A stretch of DNA of 64,000 nt from Wocania_A sp965224845 (lineage in GTDB: Bacteria > Bacteroidota > Bacteroidia > Flavobacteriales > Flavobacteriaceae), in assembly GCA_965224845.1 (NCBI GenBank), contig CBDDAJ010000015.1, forward strand, positions 372,001-436,000. Reading direction: 5' to 3'. The translations under genes and the position numbers were made by a program. The notes below the pieces were generated by a model. The model searched no databases. It had not been told where the DNA came from and saw only the letters and a program-made list of their open reading frames with translations. This document shows, one piece after another, positions 38,243 to 48,644 of the stretch (positions are counted from its first letter, which is position 1; each line of letters starts with the position of its first letter).

Positions 38243-41200
38243 TTAAAGTTGCATAAAATTTTCTGCACATATTTTTTTTAAATAAAAAATCAGCTCTTTA
38301 GCATTTTCTTTAGTAAACACAAGAGGTGGTTTAATCTTTAACACATTATAATCTGGCCCGTCGGTACTCATTAAAATACCATGGTCTTTCATTCTATTGG
38401 CTAAATAATCTGTTTGAGCCGCAAGCGGATTTAACTCAGCATCTACTAATTCTATTCCTAAAAACAAACCTTGTCCGCGTACATCGCCAATAATTGGAAA
38501 CTCCTTTGAGAGCGCTTTCAATTCAGCTTTTAAAAACTCGCCAATTTGTAACGCATGTTCTTGAAGTTTCTCTTTTTTTAGCGTTTGTAAAACCTGAGTT
38601 GCAATAGCACAGGACACTGGATTTCCTCCAAAAGTGTTAAAGTATTCCATGCCATTTGCAAATTTATCTGCCACCTGTTTAGTACATACCACGGCTGCAA
38701 TAGGGTGTCCATTCCCTAGAGGTTTCCCAATGGTTACAATATCTGGAATAACATTATGTAGCTGAAAACCCCAAAATGTTTTGCCAACTCGCCCGCAACC
38801 TACCTGTACTTCATCAGAAATACATAACCCGCCAACAGCTCTAATGTTTCTATAGACTTTAGCTAAAAACCCTTCTGGCAATTCTATTTGCCCTCCACAA
38901 CTTATAATAGGCTCAATAATAAACGCACCAACACCTCTTCCTTTTTTATGTATTATATCAATTTGTTTTTGGACTTCTTCTGCGTACTTATCTGCTGTGT
39001 TTTCCCCTCTGTATTTTCCCCGGAATTTATCTGGAAGCGGGAAAATATGTGTATGTTCTGGCGCACCATTACCTCCTTTGCCATCAAACTTATAAGCGCT
39101 GATATCTATACACATGTTTGAATTCCCATGATAACCAACCTCACTAGCTATAATATCTCGCTCGCAGGTATTAGCCTTAACCATTCGTATAGCCAACTCA
39201 TTAGCTTCACTTCCAGAATTAACAAAATGCAACACATTAAGTTCTGGTGGCAAAGTCTCCATCAATTCTTTTGTTAAAGCATTAATATTTTTGTGCAAAT
39301 AGCGTGAATTGGTATTAAGTAATGCCATTTGTTCCTGGCCTGCTTTTACAACCGCACAGTGCTCATGACCAACATGAGCTACATTGTTTACAGTATCTAA
39401 ATATTTACGGCCATATTGATCCATAAGGTACTGGCCAGCTCCGCGAACCATCCTAATGGGGACCTTATATTGAAGACTTAAACCCTTCCCTAAATGCTGC
39501 TTTCTGAAGGAGATTAAATCTTCATTTGTAACGTCAATAGTATCCTGAAGCGTTTCCGATTTAAATAATAAATTTGGATCTGGGCAGATACTTTTCCAAA
39601 CATCAATTTGTCTAAAATAAGCTACTCCAGGAAAATCATCAGTATAATCTAAGTTCGATAACAAGACTTGAAAATGTAGGTGAGATGCCCAATTCCCGTT
39701 TTCTTTTGAACCTCCTAATTCTCCAACTTTTTCACCTTTTTTTATAATGTCACCAAATTTATGTCTGGTAGCACTGGTAACAGATAAATGCCCATAAAGC
39801 GTATAGAATTCAAAACTTTTAGTAGTATGCTTTAAAATGACCAACCCACCATACTCTTTATTTCCAGCGTCATTTACAGCAACTACTACTTGTCCTTCTA
39901 TAAAAGTATGAACTGGTGTTTTTTCTGGCAACCAATAATCAATTCCTAAATGAATGGTTCTGTTTTCTTGTCCATGATTTCCTATTTTATCATACCCGGC
40001 TGAAGTATAAATGGGACGTGGCTCTAAATATCCTCCTGCAATAATTTTATTCGGAATTTGTTTTTGAAGTTGATTGATTTTAAACTGAAACACATCTATA
40101 TCATTGAATTCTACTTGATGTCCAATCCATTTGCTAGACACGCTTAAGTCGAGATGATGAACCTCCAGCCTGTTTACTGATGGGAATAAATCTGAAAGGT
40201 TAAATGATTGCTCAGTACTCCATGTTTTAAACAGGGCTTCATTAGGATGTGCAGAAAAGCCACAAGCACTTCTAAAGCTGTAATGTGCAAAATCCGGATT
40301 AGTTTTATACCATTTTTTGAGCACTTCCCAAGCGGGTTTTTCGCTTATTAATAAGTATTTATTATCCGGTTCTTCAATTTTATTGATTGCCGACTTAGTT
40401 ACTGAAATAACCAATCGCATAGCTATAGCAATGTATAAATGTGCTAAATCGCATTCTTCTAAAGGGAATACTGAATGGTATCCTTTTATAATAGATAAAG
40501 CAGCTTCTAGCGGGTCGTTATGATGCATAATGCAATAAGAACAACTTATAGCTAGGTCGTTAATTATTTGCGTATAAATCGCATCTCCATAATCGATAGC
40601 AGCTTTTACTTTTGGGTTTACTAAATCATCAGAAACAATTACGTTATTATCATTTGCATCATTATGAACTACAGCTTTTCGAAGCTTAGAATATGTTTTC
40701 TGTTGGGCTTTAAATAGATTTTGAAATGAGGTAATTATTTCTTTTTTCTCCTCAGAAAATAAATTAATATGATTTTTAGTCCACAGTGATTGAGCAATAT
40801 CCCATTCAAAATTGCGATGCGCTTCTTTATGATCAAACCCTTTTAAAGCTTTAGTTAGCAAGCCACATTGCACACCTAAACTATAACGTAAATCATCTAA
40901 TTGAGGGTTTACAGAACTCCAAACGCGTCCTGAAACCCAAGACAACATGCGTACTTTTCGTTCATTTCCAAAATCATCAGTAATTGAAGAGATAAGATTT
41001 CCTTCTTTATCTTTTACAACCCTGGGAGCGTTAAGGTATTGATCTTTAGCTTCGACATACTGTAATAGCCTTTGTTGAAAATCTAAATAATTTTCATCTT
41101 CATTTGGTCGAGAAATTTTTAAAATATATTGGGCTTTATTTTCAATTTTAATTCTAAAATTAAAATCAACTTCTCCAGGAAGTGATGAAGCCGTTCCTTT

Positions 41201-41269
41201 TATATTAAAAAGCTCCCAAAGGATGTTTTCGGCTTGATTTGTAGTTATTTTTATTGTGTTATAGTTCAT
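38243..41269 (-). CDS. Three-domain fusion: phosphotransferase (APH-type kinase), M23 metallopeptidase fold, class III aminotransferase-type phospho-lyase
   Basis: 1008 residues, no signal peptide. Residues 1 to about 340: APH/choline-kinase fold with His202, Asp204 and Asn209 (HNDANDNN) and the metal motif IDYGD at Asp226. Residues about 420-560: M23/LytM fold with HLGID (His440, Asp444) and HLH (His530, His532), all the zinc ligands in place. Residues about 575-1008: class III aminotransferase with SGSEANELAIRM, IIEPI, SDEVQVGCGR and PLP Lys849 in IGKPLGNGHP. Kinases and class III enzymes of this pairing, as in hydroxylysine kinase with 5-phosphohydroxylysine phospho-lyase, or ethanolaminephosphate phospho-lyase, phosphorylate an amino alcohol and then eliminate phosphate. 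It is TAA-ATG adjacent to the GH63-like gene, thus one operon. The substrate is inferred only. Confidence 0.9.
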   Translation of the reverse strand: MNYNTIKITTNQAENILWELFNIKGTASSLPGEVDFNFRIKIENKAQYILKISRPNEDENYLDFQQRLLQYVEAKDQYLNAPRVVKDKEGNLISSITDDFGNERKVRMLSWVSGRVWSSVNPQLDDLRYSLGVQCGLLTKALKGFDHKEAHRNFEWDIAQSLWTKNHINLFSEEKKEIITSFQNLFKAQQKTYSKLRKAVVHNDANDNNVIVSDDLVNPKVKAAIDYGDAIYTQIINDLAISCSYCIMHHNDPLEAALSIIKGYHSVFPLEECDLAHLYIAIAMRLVISVTKSAINKIEEPDNKYLLISEKPAWEVLKKWYKTNPDFAHYSFRSACGFSAHPNEALFKTWSTEQSFNLSDLFPSVNRLEVHHLDLSVSSKWIGHQVEFNDIDVFQFKINQLQKQIPNKIIAGGYLEPRPIYTSAGYDKIGNHGQENRTIHLGIDYWLPEKTPVHTFIEGQVVVAVNDAGNKEYGGLVILKHTTKSFEFYTLYGHLSVTSATRHKFGDIIKKGEKVGELGGSKENGNWASHLHFQVLLSNLDYTDDFPGVAYFRQIDVWKSICPDPNLLFKSETLQDTIDVTNEDLISFRKQHLGKGLSLQYKVPIRMVRGAGQYLMDQYGRKYLDTVNNVAHVGHEHCAVVKAGQEQMALLNTNSRYLHKNINALTKELMETLPPELNVLHFVNSGSEANELAIRMVKANTCERDIIASEVGYHGNSNMCIDISAYKFDGKGGNGAPEHTHIFPLPDKFRGKYRGENTADKYAEEVQKQIDIIHKKGRGVGAFIIEPIISCGGQIELPEGFLAKVYRNIRAVGGLCISDEVQVGCGRVGKTFWGFQLHNVIPDIVTIGKPLGNGHPIAAVVCTKQVADKFANGMEYFNTFGGNPVSCAIATQVLQTLKKEKLQEHALQIGEFLKAELKALSKEFPIIGDVRGQGLFLGIELVDAELNPLAAQTDYLANRMKDHGILMSTDGPDYNVLKIKPPLVFTKENAKELIFYLKKICAENFMQL

Positions 41270-43290
41270 TTAATCTTTCATTAACAGCATCATTAGATGA
41301 GCAGCACTCCAGCTAAAATTTTCTGCATTTAACCCTTCACCTGTTAAAGGGTGATAATTTTCTCTTATAGATTTCCCTTTGCCTATTATGCCTTCTGCAC
41401 CTTCAATTATTTGAATAGTTGCTTTATCTGCTTCGGCATTAAAGCCATAATTACGCAATCCCTCTACTCCAAAATAGGCCTGATCTAACCAATTTGGCCC
41501 CCTCCAATAGCCTTCCAGCGGGTCAAATCTATTATGGTCGGCACTCATAGTTTGAAAAGGTACTTTTGTGTAGAATTTTTTAGGGTGCATCATTTTTTCT
41601 TTTACCGCCGCTGCTTGTTCCTGTGTTGCGGCATTTGCCCAAAGCGCCGTCCAACCTTCACTTCCCTCGCCTTTAACAAAAACATTACCGTCTATATTTG
41701 TGTCATAAAACCAGCCATCTATGGTGTCAAAAAATTGTGATTGAATTTTAGTTTTTAAAATTTCAGCATCCTTTTTATAAGCCTTAACATCGTCCAACTC
41801 ATTTATAACCCTGGCTAATTCACTTAAATACATCTTTTCCGCATACAAATATGCATTTAAATCTACACTTTCTTGATTTAATGAGTATGCCCCTTCTTCA
41901 TTTTTAAGAATTTTAGAATCATCAAAACGAATAGCGTTATCCATACCACTTTCCCATTTGGCTGCTATTAAAGACCCATCGGTTGAACCATATTCGCATA
42001 ATCCATCTTGGTCGTGATCGCGTTTTTTATACCACCACTCATGGTATTTTTTAAGCTTTGGGTAAAACGCTTTAACAAATTCAGCATCTCTATCTTTTTT
42101 ATAAATTTTTGCAATTGCCCATGCAGAAAGCGGCGGTTTTGTATCTCGGTAGTTATGAGCTTCAATAGTAGTGTCTCTATAAAACGCAATCTACTATAAA
42201 AACCATCTTCTTTCTGAAAATCAAACATGGCACGCATTTGGTTCTTAGCCAAATTAGTATCATAGTATGAAAGCCCAACAGCATGTTTCCATGAATCCCA
42301 TGACCAAAACCCATTAAACCATTTGTAATGGTAACTAGGGAACAGCCCATCGTGTTTTAACTCGCCCGCAGCTATACGCCAATTGTTTTGTAAGGTCAAG
42401 TGAGCTTTTGCAAGAACCTCTGCATACTTCTTATCTTTAAATTGAGGTTTTTGATTTTTTAGAATTGATTGAAGCTGAAGTTCTTTTTCCCTTTTTCGCA
42501 TTTCTAGAACAGAATCAAAATTTATACTTGCAATCTGTTTTTGTTCTTCTTCCCAAGAATATTCCGGAAAAATAAAGGTGAGTGCTATTATAATCTCCTG
42601 GGTTTCATTAGGCTTTAAATTAAAACTACTTTTTGCCTTGTATTGTAAATTATCAACCAATTGTACATAACTGCCTTCAGGAAAAGTTAAATAGCCTTTA
42701 GCATTAGTATTTATAGAATTTATTTTAATGATATTGTTACTCTTCGAAAGCGAAAAACCATCAACCAATATAGGAGAGTGACCCCATAAAAGCTCTAAAT
42801 TGATATTTTCATTACTTATATTCTTTATATTAGTTTGTAATAAAGCAGAATGCCCGTTTTTAAAAACTAGTTTTTCCGTAACTGATATGTTATCATCTGA
42901 ATAACTTTGTTCTAAATGACTTGAATAGCCATAACCTTTTCCTCTTTTTAATGTCGCTAAATTATTGTTGATTTTTATTATCGTACTCATTAGAGATGTA
43001 GATAACCAAACTCCATTTTGTTGTGTCATTAGAAATGGGCCAGAAAACCCCATAGATTCATTAGATTCTTTATGCAAACCAAACGCAAACCAAGCGCCTT
43101 GGTCAGAAAACATTAAACCAGATTTATCAACAGAATCTTTTGGACTAATTCTATAATCAAGAATGTTTTTACTATAGTTAAGCGCTATGTATTCCCTATC
43201 AGCTTTTATCGATTCTTTAGAGTCGTTACACCCGATGCTTAATATAAAAATTAAGCTAAATACAAATTGATAACCCTTTTTTAAACGCAT
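41270..43290 (-). CDS. GH63-like (clan GH-G type) alpha-glucosidase lipoprotein, two frameshifts in this sequence
   Basis: 672 residues after correction. A lipoprotein signal (MRLKKGYQFVFSLIFILSIGCND) is followed by a beta-sandwich and an (alpha/alpha)6 barrel: KWFNGFWSWDSWKHAVGLSYYD (general-acid region), RAMFDFQKEDGF, THEN EAHNYRDTKPPL-type segment in the next frame, DGLCEYGSTDGS, KWESGMDNAIRFD and YWRGPNWLDQAYFGV. These fit GH63/MGH1-like enzymes that hydrolyse alpha-glucosides, including alpha-1,2-linked glucose. Two extra bases (A runs at 42198-42202 and 42181-42184 on plus) separate the pieces. ATG 43290 is preferred over 43305. First gene of the minus arm, divergent from the regulator. 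Confidence 0.85.
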
Positions 43291-43556
43291 TTTAAAATAT
43301 TCCAAGTTAGTTTGATGGTTGTCATAAATTTTATATTTCTAATCTAAGACAGGCTCCAACAAATTTCGATTATTTTTTTTTAATAATTGAAAAAACACCT
43401 TTACTTGACCTTTCATTTTTGTTTTTTAAAAAATTATGTTAATTAATAATAATATCGATATTTGCAATAGTTTTTAATCTAACCAGCAGTAATTTAACCC
43501 TTATTCATTGATAACTAAATAAAGGCTAATTATTGAAAAATCATATTAACATATTT

Positions 43557-45239
43557 ATGAGGTCTATTTTTTTTATATTAACATTTATAGGGCTTACCAC
43601 TCACGCTCAAACGAATATTTGGGATGAAAACCCAAACGATTCGCAAATAGAATTGGATAGTTTATTGACTATTTTACCTTATTCAACAGGTAAAGATAAA
43701 ATACCATTATTGAATAGAGTTGCAGAGATTTATTGGTCTATAAATCCAGACAAAACAATTGAATACGCAAACGAGGCTTTGCAATTATCGTTACAGTTCA
43801 ACGATAAAAGTCAAGAAGGGCTAGCTCTTATTAACCTTTGTCAAGGTTATTTGTTTAATGATTTTTATGATAAAGCTTTACAGCTAGGTTTGCAATCATT
43901 AGAAATTAGAAAAGAAATAGGAAACGATTATGATTTAGCCTTTACACTGCGTACACTTGGGTGGTTGTATTATGATATTGGTTATTTTGATAAAGCACTT
44001 CAATACCATACAGAAACTTTAAAAATACATGAAAGGATAAACGACAAACAACGTATTGCCTATAGCTATAATAGCATTGGTTTAATTCATGAGCATAAAG
44101 GAGATTGTAATCTGGCATTGTCTTTTTTTAAAAAGTCTTTAGAATTAAAAAGAGTGTTTAATAATAAAGACAGAATAGCAGAAACCATGAAAAATATGGG
44201 CATTTGCTATCGCAAAATAAATGAGCTCGATTATGCCAAAGATTTTTTAGAGTCTTCTTTAGATATTTCAAACCAAATTAAAGATTTGCAAAATAAAGTA
44301 GATATCTTAAATGAGTTATCCATAGTAAATTTAAAGCTTGGCGATTATAAAAAATGCTATTCTTTATTAAAAGAATCTCGATTAATCATGGAAGGATTGA
44401 TGGACAACAAAGAGTGGATTGTTGAGAATGATAGAATTTTATCTGATTATTATTTAGCCATTGGAGATTATAAAGAAGCACTCTTAAACTACAAGAAATA
44501 TGCGGAAGGAAAATCGGAGATTTTTTCCAGTAATAAAAGCGAAAAGCTAACAGAAATGAGAACGCTTTATGAGGCAGAACGAAGAGAATCTGAAATAAAA
44601 CTATTAGAGCAACAAAGAAACTTAGAAGCTCAAAAAAGGAAGTCGTTATTAATTGGTTCAATCTTATCGGTAATCATCGCAATTCTTGTTATAGTATCAC
44701 TTTGGAATAATATAAAAAAGAAAAAGGCGATCTATGAGCAAGGCAATAAATTATCAAAAGAAAAACTAAAAACCCAATCTCTTTTACGAGAAAACCTTGA
44801 ACATAAATTAGAATTCAGGATGAAAGAGCTAACAAACTTAGCCTTGTTTATATCCCAAAGAACATCTATATATAAAGATCTTACAAAATCACTAAAACGT
44901 TTAAATTTTACAGATATAAATCAATTAAAAAAACACATTAACTCACTCATAAAAGAGTATACATTTAAGTTTGATTTTAATGAAGATATTCAGAGGTTCC
45001 ATACAAATGTTGAGACACTTCAAAGTGAATTTTTATTTAGAATTAAGGAAAAATACCCGCATTTAACCAACAAAGATATACAGCTCGCCGTGCAGGTTAA
45101 ACTTAAACTCAGCTCTAAAGAAATAGCTAACATTAATAATATCTCTTTAAATTCTGTAGAAATTGGCAGACATCGATTAAGAAAAAAACTGAGCTTAAAC
45201 ACAAAAGACAACCTCGTTAGTTTTTTAGAAAACATTTAG
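43557..45239 (+). CDS. TPR-containing membrane regulator with C-terminal helix-turn-helix
   Basis: 560 residues. Signal peptide MRSIFFILTFIGLTTHAQ, then about five to six tetratricopeptide units (for example DLAFTLRTLGWLYYDIGYFD, IAYSYNSIGLIHEHKGDCNL, IAETMKNMGICYRKINELDY), a transmembrane segment near residue 370 (LLIGSILSVIIAILVIVSL), a coiled stretch, and a C-terminal LuxR/GerE-like helix-turn-helix (LTNKDIQLAVQVKLKLSSKE, NSVEIGRHRLRKKL). It probably senses a signal outside the membrane and controls the adjacent carbohydrate locus. The ATG at 43557 is preferred over a TTG at 43533. It is divergent from the GH63-like gene and upstream of susC. Confidence 0.82.
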   Translation: MRSIFFILTFIGLTTHAQTNIWDENPNDSQIELDSLLTILPYSTGKDKIPLLNRVAEIYWSINPDKTIEYANEALQLSLQFNDKSQEGLALINLCQGYLFNDFYDKALQLGLQSLEIRKEIGNDYDLAFTLRTLGWLYYDIGYFDKALQYHTETLKIHERINDKQRIAYSYNSIGLIHEHKGDCNLALSFFKKSLELKRVFNNKDRIAETMKNMGICYRKINELDYAKDFLESSLDISNQIKDLQNKVDILNELSIVNLKLGDYKKCYSLLKESRLIMEGLMDNKEWIVENDRILSDYYLAIGDYKEALLNYKKYAEGKSEIFSSNKSEKLTEMRTLYEAERRESEIKLLEQQRNLEAQKRKSLLIGSILSVIIAILVIVSLWNNIKKKKAIYEQGNKLSKEKLKTQSLLRENLEHKLEFRMKELTNLALFISQRTSIYKDLTKSLKRLNFTDINQLKKHINSLIKEYTFKFDFNEDIQRFHTNVETLQSEFLFRIKEKYPHLTNKDIQLAVQVKLKLSSKEIANINNISLNSVEIGRHRLRKKLSLNTKDNLVSFLENI

Positions 45240-45531
45240 CTTTTTAAAAACAATTAGAACCTTCTTTTAGGCTTTTATCCATTTGATTAAAGGCTTTTAC
45301 TTTCACATTTTCTTGTGTATTACAAATTAATACACCTAAACAAAAGCCATACATTTTACTAATCATTCCTTTTGTTAAATATTCTTAAACAAAAGATATT
45401 TAAACAAAATGTAAAGGTTAAGTAAAGGTGGTTTTTAAGGTTTTATCTGAAAATAGTTCAATATTTGATAATACTTAAACTCGCACACAACCTTAATGTG
45501 CTGAGTTCTGACTAACAAATAAACTATTAAT
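45240..45531 (+). promoter_or_regulatory. Gene-free leader region upstream of the SusC homologue
   Basis: 292 bases with no coding frame. It contains direct repeats of TTAAACAAAA near 45386-45415 (TTCTTAAACAAAAGATATTTAAACAAAATG) and a small hairpin GCACA / TGTGC at 45483-45502 about 30 bases before the ATG. Probably promoter and 5' leader of the susCD operon; no exact TAnnTTTG was found. Confidence 0.35.
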
Positions 45532-48500
45532 ATGAAAAAAAAACAATCGAAAAACCAAAAACACCTTTTTAACGGTCTGTTTTTATTGCTTTTTATGTTT
45601 GTAACACTAGGGTTTACTTCTAACGCTTTTTCGCAAAGCATTGTTGTAAACGGAACTGTTACTGATAATGCCGGAATACCTCTTCCAGGAGCAACAGTTA
45701 CTATTAAAAGTAATCAAACCGTTGGAGTACAAACCGACTTTGAAGGAAACTATTCCATTGAAGCACCAAACCAACAAACAGTATTAGTTTACAGTTTTTT
45801 AGGATTTTTAACTAAAGAGATTACTGTAGGAAATCAAACAACTATAAATGTATCTTTAGAAGAAAATGCCGAAAGTTTAGACGAAATCGTTTTGGTTGGT
45901 TTCGGTACTCAAAAAAGAGAAGAAGTAACTGCAGCAATTACATCTGTTGATGTCGCAGAGCTTCAAAAAATACCGACTGCAGATATTGCAACATCCTTAC
46001 AAGGGCAAGTAGCCGGGGTTAATGTTGCAGTTGCCACAGGTGCTCCTGGTAGCGACCCTGTAATTAGAATTAGAGGTTTAGGAACTATTGGAAATAATAA
46101 CCCTCTATATGTTATTGATGGCATCCCTGGAGACTTATCTTATATAAACCCAGCTGATATTGCTAATATAAGTATATTAAAAGATGCATCAGCAGCTACC
46201 ATCTATGGTTCAAGAGCATCTAATGGTGTGGTTATTGTTACCACTAAAAGAGGAAAAACAGGAGAACCTAAAGTGACTATAAGTTCTTATTTGAGTACGC
46301 AATCTGTAAATGATAATGTAAGTGTAGCCAACAGAGACCAGCATAATCAAATTAAATTAGATGCCTATCAAAATAGAAGAGACAGAGATCCCAGTTTTTT
46401 GCAAAGCGATCCAACTTATATAACAAATGGTATTACTTATTCTGATTCTGATTGGGTTGGTGAATATGTAAGTAATGCTTTTGAACAAAAACATGATATT
46501 GGAATATCCGGAGGAACAAAAAAGATGAATTATAATTTTTCTGCAGGTTATTTTGACAATTCAGGAACTGTAGTTAATACAGGATTTGACAGATTGAGCA
46601 CTCGCTTAAATATGGATTTCAATTTACTTGATGATCGTCTAAAATTATCTCCTGGAATTAGTTATACAAGAGAGAATACACGAGGTATTTTTGAGCCTAT
46701 TGGAGGTGGAAATGCCAGTTTTTCACCATTCCTTCAAATATATTCGCAGCTCCCACATAAAGCGATTTATGACACTAATTCTATAAATGGCTTCGCAACG
46801 CCTGAAAGTGGATTAGGATCTGGCAACCCCATTGGTGAAGGTGAGCTTACAGATCGTTTAAATCAAGACGACTATATGCAATTTAACATCTCTGCAACTT
46901 TAAAGATTATTGAAGGGCTAAACTATAAATTTCAATATGGAGCCAATGTAGAAAATACCCATTTTTCATTCTTCCTGCCCACTTATAATTTTGGGCCACA
47001 GGCAACAAATGACAATCCTTTTTTAAATGAGTCCAGATCAAGAACTAATGAGTGGACATTAAACAACACCCTTAATTATCGTAAAACCTTTGGAGGACAT
47101 GATATTGATGTATTACTGGGTATTTCAAGAGAGAAAAGTCAATTTAGATCAGTAGGTGGTTCAAATAATACTTTAGCTTCTGATCAACTAAAAGCCTTAA
47201 GCTCAGGTATTGGAGATGAATCTTCTTACGGGTTTAATTCTACCAGTACGTTGCAATCCTATTTTGGTCGTATAAACTATGACTATAATAATAGATACTA
47301 CCTTCAAGCTAGTGTAAGACGTGATGGTTCTTCTCGATTCGGACCAGACAATAAGTATGGTACTTTTTATTCTTTATCTTTAGGTTGGGCCCTACATAAT
47401 GAAGACTTTTTTGAATCTGATTTATTTAGTCAAATAAAACCTCGTTTTAGCTACGGTACTTTAGGAAATCAGCTTATTGGTGAACATTTGTTTTTAGCAC
47501 GAATTGGTTCAGGTGGACAACAATTAAACTACCCTTTTGGGGAAGGTGTAAGTCAAAATGTTTTGGTTGGAGCCATTGCTACATCCTTACCTACGCCTGA
47601 TATCCAATGGGAAGAAACAGCAACAACTAACTTTGGAATAGACTTAGGGCTATTAAATAACAACATAAAAGCAACCTTTGATTATTTTATATCTAAAACT
47701 ACAGATATGTTAGTAACGGTACCTATTCCTGCTTCATCAGGAATAACATCCTTTCCTTTAACAAACGGAGGAAATTTAGAAAACAAAGGGTGGGGCTTAT
47801 CGCTTAGCTATAGTAATAATTCTAGTGAAGATTTTACTTTTGACATTACAGCAAACATTAGTAGCTCAAAAAATAAAGTTACAAAACTTGGTATTGCAAA
47901 CGAATCTTTTACAGATGGCTATATTGAGTTTAACAATTTTCCAACAACACGAACAGAAGTTGGTGGAGAGATAGGGCGCTTTTATTTATTTGAAACTGAT
48001 GGGATTTTTCAAAGTCAAGCAGAAATTGATGCACATGGCATTCAACCAGATGCTGTTCCTGGAGACTTAAGGTTTTTAGATATTAGTGGCAACGGCTCTC
48101 TTGGCGATGAAGATAAACGTTATATGGGAAGTGGGCTTCCTGATTTTGAATACGGAATAACTTTTAATGCCAAATACAAAAACTTTGATGCAAGCTTATT
48201 TTTTCAGGGTACTCAAGGCAACAAAATTTACAATGGTGTAAAAATGTGGCTCTATAGAACCGATAGGAGCAATATGTCATCAGATTTATTAAATGCGTGG
48301 TCTCCTTCAAATACAGGAAGTAATATTCCTAGTAATGTATTTGGTGATCCTAACAATAATATTCGCCCTTCTAATTATTTTTTGGAAGACGGATCTTATT
48401 TTAGATTAAAAAATATTCAAATAGGCTATACCTTACCAGAAAATATAACTTCTAAAATAGCACTATCTAATGCTAGAGTATATATAACTGCAAACAATTT

Positions 48501-48630
48501 GTTTACAATTACAGACTACTCAGGTTTTGACCCAGGACTTGCAAATGGAGGCACATTTACAAGAGGTGTTGATAGAGGGTTTTACCCATTATCTAAATCC
48601 TTCATATTAGGAGTAAACCTTTCACTATAA
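45532..48630 (+). CDS. SusC/RagA-family TonB-dependent outer-membrane receptor
   Basis: 1032 residues. Signal peptide (LFLLLFMFVTLGFTSNAFSQ), an N-terminal carboxypeptidase-regulatory-like domain (VTDNAGIPLPGATVTIK, TDFEGNYSIEA), the plug with PTADIATSLQGQVAGVNV, RIRGLGTIGNNNPLYVIDGIPG and SILKDASAATIYGSRASNGV, and a 22-strand barrel ending with a terminal aromatic-type strand (FILGVNLSL). It imports oligomeric ligands captured by SusD, powered by TonB. The first gene of the plus-strand operon; 14 bases separate it from susD. Confidence 0.97.
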   Translation: MKKKQSKNQKHLFNGLFLLLFMFVTLGFTSNAFSQSIVVNGTVTDNAGIPLPGATVTIKSNQTVGVQTDFEGNYSIEAPNQQTVLVYSFLGFLTKEITVGNQTTINVSLEENAESLDEIVLVGFGTQKREEVTAAITSVDVAELQKIPTADIATSLQGQVAGVNVAVATGAPGSDPVIRIRGLGTIGNNNPLYVIDGIPGDLSYINPADIANISILKDASAATIYGSRASNGVVIVTTKRGKTGEPKVTISSYLSTQSVNDNVSVANRDQHNQIKLDAYQNRRDRDPSFLQSDPTYITNGITYSDSDWVGEYVSNAFEQKHDIGISGGTKKMNYNFSAGYFDNSGTVVNTGFDRLSTRLNMDFNLLDDRLKLSPGISYTRENTRGIFEPIGGGNASFSPFLQIYSQLPHKAIYDTNSINGFATPESGLGSGNPIGEGELTDRLNQDDYMQFNISATLKIIEGLNYKFQYGANVENTHFSFFLPTYNFGPQATNDNPFLNESRSRTNEWTLNNTLNYRKTFGGHDIDVLLGISREKSQFRSVGGSNNTLASDQLKALSSGIGDESSYGFNSTSTLQSYFGRINYDYNNRYYLQASVRRDGSSRFGPDNKYGTFYSLSLGWALHNEDFFESDLFSQIKPRFSYGTLGNQLIGEHLFLARIGSGGQQLNYPFGEGVSQNVLVGAIATSLPTPDIQWEETATTNFGIDLGLLNNNIKATFDYFISKTTDMLVTVPIPASSGITSFPLTNGGNLENKGWGLSLSYSNNSSEDFTFDITANISSSKNKVTKLGIANESFTDGYIEFNNFPTTRTEVGGEIGRFYLFETDGIFQSQAEIDAHGIQPDAVPGDLRFLDISGNGSLGDEDKRYMGSGLPDFEYGITFNAKYKNFDASLFFQGTQGNKIYNGVKMWLYRTDRSNMSSDLLNAWSPSNTGSNIPSNVFGDPNNNIRPSNYFLEDGSYFRLKNIQIGYTLPENITSKIALSNARVYITANNLFTITDYSGFDPGLANGGTFTRGVDRGFYPLSKSFILGVNLSL

Positions 48631-48644
48631 AATAAAAAAGAACA

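Noticed and set aside
38243..41269. Aminoglycoside resistance gene
   Set aside because: The N-terminal domain has the APH fold but is fused to M23 and class III aminotransferase domains inside a sugar operon; a small-metabolite kinase is far more likely.
45435..45641. 68-codon minus-strand frame upstream of susC
   Set aside because: Runs antisense through the leader and signal peptide of susC, with no support.
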